From assembly GCA_002383285.1 (NCBI GenBank), contig DFXU01000091.1:1-21308 (forward strand): a stretch of 21,308 nucleotides of DNA, given 5' to 3'. Position numbers and translations under genes: made by a program. The notes beneath the pieces are model-generated. The model made no database searches and was not told the origin of the DNA. It saw nothing but the letters and a program-made list of their open reading frames with translations. The stretch is from Caryophanales bacterium UBA4100. GTDB lineage: Bacteria; Bacillota; Bacilli; Paenibacillales; UBA4045. Positions 15,378-21,308 of this stretch are shown here, piece by piece (position 1 is the stretch's first letter; each line of letters begins with the position of its first letter).

Positions 15378-17459
15378 ATGAGTGTTCAAAGTGCCTTAGT
15401 TGAAGAACAACGGAGATTAACAGAAGCATTAGAGGAAATAGATAAGCAACACTCCGAGATTGGACCGCGTTATTATGGAGACAACTTTATTGAGCAAGTT
15501 CTGGATGCGAAGCGGCAGGAATCGAGTGAGCGATTAGAGCTTCTTGGTAATGAGCCGTATTTCGGCCGCTTGGATTTTCAGGAGGAGAAGAAGCAACAAG
15601 CCACACCACTCTACATTGGTAAACGGGGTATGGACCGACGGGATTCAGGTGAGCCTTACATCATTGACTGGCGTGCGCCGGTGGCAAGCTTGTTCTACTC
15701 CTTCACAGGTGGCGATGAGCCCGTAAATTATGAGGCTCCAGAAGGAATTATCCGCGGAGAGGTTTTGCAGAAACGCAATATTTTTATAAGAGATAAGGTA
15801 CTTCAACGTGTTGTGGACAGCTATGTGCGTGGTGGAGATAATCTTGGACAGACTGATGAGTTTCTATTATATAGACTAGGTGAGAAGAAGGATAATCGTC
15901 TCCGCGACATCGTCTCAACGATCCAAGCGGAGCAGGACCGAATCATTCGTGCGCCTCGACATATGGCCTTGATTATTCAAGGAGCGGCCGGCTCGGGAAA
16001 AACAACCGTTGCACTGCACCGTCTCGCTTATTTGTTATACAACTATCAAGGTCAGATCCGTGCAGAGCGTATGATTATTCTAGCGCCCAACGCGATGTTC
16101 CTTGATTATATATCAGGCGTGCTTCCCGAGCTTGGAGTTGGTAATGTTGAACAGTCGACATTCGTAGAGTGGGTTACGGAATTGTTAGGTGGCCAACTCA
16201 AGCTAACTGCGCAGACAGAGGGGACTCAATGGTTTTCGCTGCATACAACTGGTTCAGTGAGTGGCGATCAGACATCGGGAAGATACAAGGGCTCGATTCA
16301 TTTCAAGGAATGGATCGATGTTGCTCTAAGCCATTATGAAGGCAATTATTTGCAGGATATAAATTTTGAGCCTTGGGATGGTCGGGTACTAGATCAGCGA
16401 CAAATTCGCCAATGGTTTGATCAGGAATATGGGCATTATCCGCTTGCTGCTCGTCGGGAACGATTGCTTGGTCGGATGAAACGGTGGTTGGAGATGCAGC
16501 TAGCTGAGGTTGCGGATCCTAAGAAACGCAAGGAAAGGAGCAAATTAGCCAAGCAACGGCTGCAAGCTTACTTGAAGAAGCATCCGGAGATTGCTCCTTT
16601 CAAGTTGTATAAAGGCTTATTCGAACGGTCTAGCGAAGAGATTCCAAAGCGGATCTTTCAAGATACAAAGGCTTATCTTAAGCGTGGTCTTGTTCAGGTC
16701 GAAGATTTGGCACCGATTGGCTGGATTCATTATAAGCTTCATGGGGCAGATGGTAGATGGTTTGACCATGTAGTCGTTGATGAGGCTCAGGATGTATCTC
16801 CATTCCAGATTGCACTGTTAGGGGCATATATGCGAGAGCCATCATTCACGATACTTGGTGACTTAGCTCAGGGCATTCACGCCTACCGTGGTATTAACCG
16901 TTGGGAGGAGCTGACAGAAGTATTCGCTGAAGGTCAAACTTCCTATCATGAACTTATTCAGAGCTATCGATCTACCCTGGAGATCATAGAGTTTGCGAAT
17001 CGAATTCTACCCTTTACGGAAACTGGGCTTCCGTTGGCTCAACCGGTATTCCGTAGCGGGGAGCCCGTCGCGGTTATTGAGATGAAGAGTGGGGACGATT
17101 TAACAGAGCACATACAGGCGTTTATCCATGAGAATCGCGATCGTGGCATGCAAACCTTCGCCATCATTGGTCGAACTAATGAGGACTGCTCGTTAATTTA
17201 TGATGCGCTGTCACAGGTGGAGAGTCAGGTTACCTTCATCACTGAAGGGCAGAATGAGTATCGTGGCGGAATATCGGTTGTGCCGATCTTCTTGGCTAAG
17301 GGTCTTGAATTTGATGCTGTATTGCTGCTTGATGTCGACAGTGAACGTTATTCTGCAACTCCGCAGGATGCCAAGCTGCTATATGTAGGCTGTACACGGG
17401 CTCTTCACTATCTAACGCTCCTTTATCAAGGAGAGATCTCTCCACTGATTGATGGTTAG
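15378..17459 (+). CDS. helD: HelD-type UvrD-like helicase (RNA polymerase recycling factor)
   Basis: This 693-residue protein is a superfamily 1 ATPase of the HelD family. An N-terminal helical, coiled-coil region (about 1-60, EEQRRLTEALEEIDKQ) corresponds to the arm that HelD inserts into the RNA polymerase secondary channel. Walker A is GAAGSGKT (202-209, K208) and Walker B/motif II is VVDEAQD (D468, E469). Later motifs include GDLAQGIHAYRG (motif III), QSYRST (motif IV), AKGLEFDAVLLLD (motif V) and LYVGCTRA (motif VI). HelD releases stalled RNA polymerase from DNA in an ATP-dependent way. It is somewhat shorter than B. subtilis HelD (774 residues). GGAGG lies 8 bases before the ATG. It is a stand-alone gene. 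Confidence 0.87.
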   Translation: MSVQSALVEEQRRLTEALEEIDKQHSEIGPRYYGDNFIEQVLDAKRQESSERLELLGNEPYFGRLDFQEEKKQQATPLYIGKRGMDRRDSGEPYIIDWRAPVASLFYSFTGGDEPVNYEAPEGIIRGEVLQKRNIFIRDKVLQRVVDSYVRGGDNLGQTDEFLLYRLGEKKDNRLRDIVSTIQAEQDRIIRAPRHMALIIQGAAGSGKTTVALHRLAYLLYNYQGQIRAERMIILAPNAMFLDYISGVLPELGVGNVEQSTFVEWVTELLGGQLKLTAQTEGTQWFSLHTTGSVSGDQTSGRYKGSIHFKEWIDVALSHYEGNYLQDINFEPWDGRVLDQRQIRQWFDQEYGHYPLAARRERLLGRMKRWLEMQLAEVADPKKRKERSKLAKQRLQAYLKKHPEIAPFKLYKGLFERSSEEIPKRIFQDTKAYLKRGLVQVEDLAPIGWIHYKLHGADGRWFDHVVVDEAQDVSPFQIALLGAYMREPSFTILGDLAQGIHAYRGINRWEELTEVFAEGQTSYHELIQSYRSTLEIIEFANRILPFTETGLPLAQPVFRSGEPVAVIEMKSGDDLTEHIQAFIHENRDRGMQTFAIIGRTNEDCSLIYDALSQVESQVTFITEGQNEYRGGISVVPIFLAKGLEFDAVLLLDVDSERYSATPQDAKLLYVGCTRALHYLTLLYQGEISPLIDG

Positions 17460-17628
17460 GTACTCTCGACAAATTCGTATGCACGCCCAAAAGTTACTTT
17501 TTCAACAAAAATTTGGACATTTAGGCGGAATAGTAGCGCTGAAACTAGCGTTAACTCAAGTTAGGCTACAGCAACCAACCAGTGTGATACAATGATAATA
17601 GTCAAAAATCCAACATTGAGGTGATCAT
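17460..17628 (+). promoter_or_regulatory. Intergenic region with repeat copy and promoter for the isomerase-like gene
   Basis: AGCGCTGAAACTAGCG (17535-17550) repeats a unit of the element at 14844-14989. TG-A-TACAAT (17585-17593) fits an extended -10 promoter about 35 bases before the start codon. No terminator for the helicase gene is obvious. Confidence 0.45.
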
Positions 17629-18393
17629 ATGATTTATTCTCCTTCATTAGAAATTATATTTCCAAGCAAGGAATTATCCTTTGGTGAGAAGATGAAAGCA
17701 GCGCATGCACTGGGCTTTACTGCCTATGAATTCTGGGGCTGGGAGAACAAGGATCTACTAGAGATTGCTGAGCTACAGAAGAGTTTGGGGATGAAAGCAG
17801 CATCCTTCTGTGCTAAGCCGATTCCATTGGTGGACCCTTCGACACGTGGTGCTTTCCTAGAAGGGTTGGAGCTGAGTGTTGCGGAGGCCGTGAAGCTGGA
17901 TTGTAAATTTCTGATCGTGCTTACAGGCAATGAGCTTGAAGGAGTTGCTCGCGCTAAGCAGCAGGAGAGTATTATTAAGGGGTTGCGTGCGAGTGTGCCC
18001 ATTATTGAGGGTTCGGGTGTAACACTGATTCTAGAGCCACTGAATACGCTAGTCAATCATAAGGGTTATTATCTCAATACATCAGAAGAAGCGGTACATA
18101 TCATCAAAGAAGTTGGTAGTGAAAAGGTCAAAGTGCTCTATGATATCTATCATCAACAAATTACAGAAGGAAATCTAATCCCGAATATACAAAATTACTA
18201 TGATCAAATTGGCTACTTTCATCTAGCCGATCACCCGGGTCGCCATGAACCAGGCACAGGGGAGATAAACTATACGAACGTATTGGCTGTTATTGAGCAA
18301 CTAGGCTATAAGGGTTACATCGGCCTTGAATACGCACCGACAGAGGAACCTGCAGAGAGCTTGAAGAAATTTATGGCGTTGTACGCTCAATAA
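17629..18393 (+). CDS. Sugar phosphate isomerase/epimerase, hydroxypyruvate isomerase-like
   Basis: This 254-residue protein is a TIM-barrel enzyme of the AP-endonuclease-2/xylose isomerase-like family. Its motifs match hydroxypyruvate isomerase (Hyi) best: TLILEPLNTLVNHKGYYL (metal-binding Glu), VLYDIYHQQITEGNL, FHLADHPGRHEPGTGEINY and YIGLEYAPTEEP. Hyi interconverts hydroxypyruvate and tartronate semialdehyde. The usual partners (glyoxylate carboligase, tartronate semialdehyde reductase) are absent from this window, so the true substrate is open. GAGGTGATC precedes the ATG. It is monocistronic, closed by a strong hairpin, and convergent with the esterase gene. Confidence 0.8.
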   Translation: MIYSPSLEIIFPSKELSFGEKMKAAHALGFTAYEFWGWENKDLLEIAELQKSLGMKAASFCAKPIPLVDPSTRGAFLEGLELSVAEAVKLDCKFLIVLTGNELEGVARAKQQESIIKGLRASVPIIEGSGVTLILEPLNTLVNHKGYYLNTSEEAVHIIKEVGSEKVKVLYDIYHQQITEGNLIPNIQNYYDQIGYFHLADHPGRHEPGTGEINYTNVLAVIEQLGYKGYIGLEYAPTEEPAESLKKFMALYAQ

Positions 18394-18411
18394 TTCCCTT
18401 CCTAAGCAGAA

Positions 18412-18471
18412 AAAGCCGTCTTATGAGAGTAGCTCGCAGCAGTACCAAGCTCTCTACTAAGACGGCTTTAT
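18412..18471. terminator. Bidirectional terminator between the isomerase-like and esterase genes
   Basis: AAAGCCGTCTTA (18412-18423) pairs with TAAGACGGCTTT (18458-18469), and GAGAG/CTCTC adds an inner stem. An A-run on the left and T-rich sequence on the right suit termination in both directions. Confidence 0.85.
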
Positions 18472-18494
18472 TAATGGTACGCTCATTCCTAACC

Positions 18495-19253
18495 TTACTT
18501 CTTAATCGGCAGCCAAGCTAATACATCCTGGATCTTATGATCCCAATATGCCCAATCATGAACGCCGGGTCCCTCTTCATAGGTGAGCGAGAAGCTTGTC
18601 TTCTTGCAGATATCCCTGAATATCAGGTTGTCCTCATAGAGGAAATCCTCTGTACCACAGCATTGATAGAGAAGTGGTCGTGACTCATCGTTCGTGATAT
18701 TGTTATGCTCGAGCAACCAGAGTAGATCGTTGTCCGACTGTGAGTAGCCTTGTTCACCAAAGATGAGCTTTAGATCAGAGGCAATCGGCTCTTGGATCGC
18801 ATGTGTTCGATCTGGACCCATTACCAAGGCACCCGAGAGGCTTGCCGCAGCAGCGAAAAATTCCGGCTTGCGCAGCGCCCACTTGAAAGCTCCGTAGCCA
18901 CCCATAGATAGACCAGCCACAAAGTTATCTGACCTCTCTACAGAGAGGGGGAACATGGAGCGTGCAATCTGTGGCAGCTCTTCACTTAGGAACGTCCAAT
19001 AGTTCAAGCCCTTATCCATATCAGCGTAGAAGCTGCGATGAACTTGAGGCATAATTACTGCAATCCCCATACTCTCTACATATCGCTCGATAGAGGTTCT
19101 GCGAGTCCAGATTGAGTCATCATCAGAATATCCATGGAGCAAATATAAGGTCGGGACACGGGCGCCGATAGCAATCTTCTCCGGCATAATTACGGTCATA
19201 CTTGTACTTAAATTTAACACTTGGGACTTGAATTGACATTGAATTAAGGCCAT
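18495..19253 (-). CDS. Alpha/beta hydrolase, EstA/esterase D family
   Basis: This 252-residue serine hydrolase resembles tributyrin esterase (EstA) and S-formylglutathione hydrolase-like esterases. The nucleophile elbow is GLSMGG with S116. The acid is probably the Asp of CGTEDFLYEDN, and the His lies in GPGVHDWAYWD. LLHGYSDDDSIWTR carries the oxyanion-hole region. There is no signal peptide, so it is predicted cytoplasmic and active on short acyl esters. GGAGA lies 10 bases before the ATG. It starts 48 bases after ilvA ends on the same strand, with no terminator between, so it may be read from the ilvA T-box transcript. Confidence 0.87.
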   Translation of the reverse strand: MALIQCQFKSQVLNLSTSMTVIMPEKIAIGARVPTLYLLHGYSDDDSIWTRRTSIERYVESMGIAVIMPQVHRSFYADMDKGLNYWTFLSEELPQIARSMFPLSVERSDNFVAGLSMGGYGAFKWALRKPEFFAAAASLSGALVMGPDRTHAIQEPIASDLKLIFGEQGYSQSDNDLLWLLEHNNITNDESRPLLYQCCGTEDFLYEDNLIFRDICKKTSFSLTYEEGPGVHDWAYWDHKIQDVLAWLPIKK

Positions 19254-19301
19254 CCTCAGACATCTCCTTTAAGTTGTAATGCATATATGCATAATTATAA
19301 C

Positions 19302-20567
19302 TCAAATCAATAGATTAAATAATGTCCGATCTTTATTCAGCTCCGTGTATACAATTTTCCTATCTTGCATCCGCGCTATGAGGGGCTCGTAGTCTTCCTT
19401 GCTCTTCAATTCAATGCCGACGAGTGCAGGCCCATTATCCTTGTTGTGCTTCTTCGTATACTCGAAGCGGGTAATATCATCGTTTGGTCCCAACACATCA
19501 TCAAGGAATTCCCTTAGCGCTCCAGCGCGTTGTGGGAAATTGACGGTGAAGTAATGCTTAAGACCTTCGTAGATTAGCGATCTTTCTTTAATATCCTGCA
19601 TTCTATCGATATCGTTATTCCCGCCACTAACAACACATACCACATTCTTACCTCGAATTTGTTCCTTATAGGCATCCAGCGCCGCGATGGCTAGGGCTCC
19701 AGCGGGCTCCACCACAATCGCATTGCGATTGTATAATTCGAGAATCGATGTGCATACCTTACCCTCAGCAACAAGCACGATATCATCCAACACTTCTCTG
19801 CATATCCGATAGGTTAACTCACCCACCTTCTTCACAGCTGCGCCATCCACGAACGTATCAATACTCTCCAGAGCAACAACCTTACCTTGGGCAAAAGACT
19901 CCTGCATCGATGCCGCGCCCTCCGGCTCTACACCGATGACCTTCATTGAAGGATGAATGGCCTTCATATAGCTGCCCACACCTGCCGCGAGACCACCGCC
20001 GCCAATGGTAAGGAACATATAATCAGGTATCTCATCCATTCGCTCAAGGATCTCAACGCCAACAGTACCATTCCCAGCGACAATCTTAGGATCATCGAAG
20101 GGGTGGACGAAGGACATACCCGTTTGTTCACTGCACAGCTTGGCTGCGTAGAATGCATCATCGAAGGTATCACCTGATAGTACAATGTCGACATATGAGC
20201 CCCCGAACATCTCGACTTGATTTATTTTTTGCCTCGGAGTGGTTGTTGGCATGTAGATTTTCCCGTGAATTTGCAGGGCATTACAGGAGTAAGCAACACC
20301 TTGAGCGTGATTCCCTGCACTGGCACAGACGATCCCATGCTGAAGCTGCTCGGGAGATAAGCTGCGAATCAGATTATAGGAGCCTCTGATCTTGAAGGAG
20401 CGCACGACCTGTAAATCCTCTCGCTTCAGATACACATTGCAGTTGTACTTATTGGATAAGAGTATATCCCGTTGCAACGGTGTTCTGTTGATGACCTCCT
20501 TTAATACATGATGTGCAGATGTAATATCCGCTACACTGACCTGCGTATCCTCGGGTCTGTTATTCAT
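19302..20567 (-). CDS. ilvA: Threonine dehydratase (threonine ammonia-lyase), isoleucine biosynthesis
   Basis: This 421-residue PLP enzyme converts threonine to 2-oxobutyrate and ammonia, the first step to isoleucine. The PLP lysine is K59 in VRSFKIRG. The phosphate-binding loop is TIGGGGLAAG, and SAGNHAQGVAYS and VVSGGNND are conserved fold-type II motifs. A single ACT-like regulatory region occupies the last 85 residues or so (YFTVNFPQRAGALREFLDDV onward), as in B. subtilis IlvA (422 residues), in contrast to the longer E. coli enzyme. The ATG follows a purine-rich GGGAAGGGAAGAGG. Regulation is by the T-box leader directly upstream, and feedback control by isoleucine is expected from the family. 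Confidence 0.96.
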   Translation of the reverse strand: MNNRPEDTQVSVADITSAHHVLKEVINRTPLQRDILLSNKYNCNVYLKREDLQVVRSFKIRGSYNLIRSLSPEQLQHGIVCASAGNHAQGVAYSCNALQIHGKIYMPTTTPRQKINQVEMFGGSYVDIVLSGDTFDDAFYAAKLCSEQTGMSFVHPFDDPKIVAGNGTVGVEILERMDEIPDYMFLTIGGGGLAAGVGSYMKAIHPSMKVIGVEPEGAASMQESFAQGKVVALESIDTFVDGAAVKKVGELTYRICREVLDDIVLVAEGKVCTSILELYNRNAIVVEPAGALAIAALDAYKEQIRGKNVVCVVSGGNNDIDRMQDIKERSLIYEGLKHYFTVNFPQRAGALREFLDDVLGPNDDITRFEYTKKHNKDNGPALVGIELKSKEDYEPLIARMQDRKIVYTELNKDRTLFNLLI

Positions 20568-20611
20568 CCTCTTCCCTTCCCTCTGCTAATGATTATTGGT
20601 TAATTGAATAC

Positions 20612-20930
20612 AAAAAAATCCCGTCCTGTAAGGGACGAGATATACTCGTGATACCACCCTAATTCCAATATTGACCCCAACTATTGTCAGAAGGCAATTA
20701 TTGACGCTCAGTCAACGTACTAACATACGTGTTCCTTGTAACGGTGGACATCCGGGAAAGCTTACTGGGGCTTAACAGTCCTATAAGACAGTCGCTTAAG
20801 CTTCGGCTTTCCTTCTCGGAGATGATTTTCCGTAAATCGCATGAACATCGACTTCCAGCAATACGCCGACTCTCTGTGGATCTTATGCGGCACGTACTCT
20901 TTCTCTTCAACGAATTTGGAACTTATAAAT
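20612..20930 (-). ncRNA. T-box leader (riboswitch) of ilvA, isoleucine specifier
   Basis: Read on the minus strand, the leader contains Stem I features: AGAGTA at its base, CACAGAGAGTCGGCG (AG bulge) and TGCTGGAAGTCG (apical part). The T-box sequence AGGGTGGTATCACGAG (20660-20645) follows. The terminator hairpin pairs TCTCGTCC with GGACGGGA and is followed by seven Ts (20641-20612). The likely specifier is AUC (20826-20824) after GAAA, an Ile codon, which fits ilvA. Uncharged tRNA-Ile should stabilise the antiterminator and allow transcription into ilvA. Confidence 0.92.
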
Positions 20931-20937
20931 TACCTTG

Positions 20938-20966
20938 TTTATACACTCTTCTGATCGGGTTGTCAA
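20938..20966 (-). promoter_or_regulatory. Promoter of the ilvA T-box transcript
   Basis: On the minus strand, TTGACA (20966-20961) and TATAAA (20943-20938) are separated by exactly 17 bases, a near-consensus vegetative promoter placed just before the T-box leader. Confidence 0.88.
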
Positions 20967-21024
20967 TGTTATGATACACTATATGGGAATAAATTTACCG
21001 ATGTTAACGAGAAGGAGATGCCCT

Positions 21025-21308
21025 ATGAATTCATTCAAGGTAATGTCCATTAATGTAGGGAAACCACGGGAAGTGTCTTATCAGAATAAAATGATATCTA
21101 CTGCAATTTGGAAAGCAGCGATTCAGAACCCAGTCAGGTTATCGCGTACAGGTTTAGCAGGGGACGGTCAAGCAGATCTCACTAACCATGGGGGAGAAGA
21201 CATGGCCGTCTTAATCTATAGCTACGATCATTATCCCTATTGGGAGAAGGAACTGAACCGCAAGCTAGAGTATGGGTCGTTCGGTGAGAATGTAACCGTT
21301 GCTGGACT
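21025..21308 (+). CDS. MOSC-domain protein, YiiM-like (partial, 3' end outside window)
   Basis: The frame is open from the ATG at 21025 to the right edge, 94 complete codons. The product begins MNSFKVMSINVGKPREV and contains GLAGDGQADLTNHGGEDMAV and YGSFGENVTVAG, the signatures of MOSC proteins of the YiiM group, which bind molybdenum cofactor or related sulfur carriers and reduce N-hydroxylated compounds in characterised members. The conserved Cys expected downstream is outside the window. AAGGAGATG lies just before the start. It is divergent from the ilvA T-box unit. Confidence 0.9.
   Translation, partial: MNSFKVMSINVGKPREVSYQNKMISTAIWKAAIQNPVRLSRTGLAGDGQADLTNHGGEDMAVLIYSYDHYPYWEKELNRKLEYGSFGENVTVAG

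Noticed and set aside
20698..20974. ORFs on both strands within the ilvA leader
   Set aside because: The region is fully explained by the T-box RNA and its promoter.
1..21308. CRISPR arrays, insertion sequences, tRNA or rRNA genes
   Set aside because: No regularly spaced direct repeats, transposase-like frames or RNA gene signatures were seen.

Overview
The window looks like chromosome from a low-to-medium GC endospore-forming Firmicute, most likely Paenibacillus or a close relative. Supporting signs are strong GGAGG-type ribosome binding sites, TTG starts, a T-box leader, a family II pyrophosphatase, an Sda-type sporulation checkpoint peptide, a Bacillus-type ferredoxin and a ComP/ComA/ComQ signalling locus. 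No phage, insertion sequence, CRISPR array, tRNA or rRNA was seen. The genus is an inference from gene content.

Left part (1-5970): the start of a TauE/SafE-type permease gene runs off the left edge on the minus strand. A plus-strand operon follows, encoding a lipoprotein sugar-binding protein, two MalF/MalG-type ABC permeases and a glycoside hydrolase family 66 enzyme with no signal peptide. The layout suggests uptake of alpha-1,6-glucan fragments (isomalto-oligosaccharides) and their processing inside the cell. The operon has no ATPase gene, so a shared MsmX-type ATPase is presumably encoded elsewhere. A strong hairpin closes the operon, and a convergent ferredoxin gene follows.

Centre (6367-11161): this is the most interesting part. 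On the minus strand lie a ComP-type histidine kinase, a ComA-type response regulator and a ComQ-type isoprenyl transferase, in the order comP-comA-comQ. Divergent from comP, starting 73 bp away, is a 64-codon gene whose product ends ...EEPMTSWT. That tail has the P-x-T-x-W pattern of a ComX pheromone (B. subtilis 168: ADPITRQWGD), where the Trp is isoprenylated. The locus therefore looks like a rearranged ComQXPA quorum-sensing system. The pheromone gene is inverted and upstream of comP, and comQ is the last gene of the operon. Downstream of comX-like lie a perfect terminator, a stretch with nested inverted repeats, an unrecognised 69-codon gene and a 57-codon Sda-like gene (a histidine kinase inhibitor family).

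Right part (11162-21308): ppaC (Mn-dependent pyrophosphatase); an unrecognised acidic protein with three VFYE-type repeats, divergent from an MFS transporter; a 577 bp intergenic stretch with a palindromic repeat element; a HelD-type helicase; a hydroxypyruvate-isomerase-like TIM-barrel protein; a convergent esterase; and ilvA (threonine dehydratase) with a complete upstream T-box leader whose specifier reads AUC (Ile). The window ends inside a divergent MOSC-domain gene.
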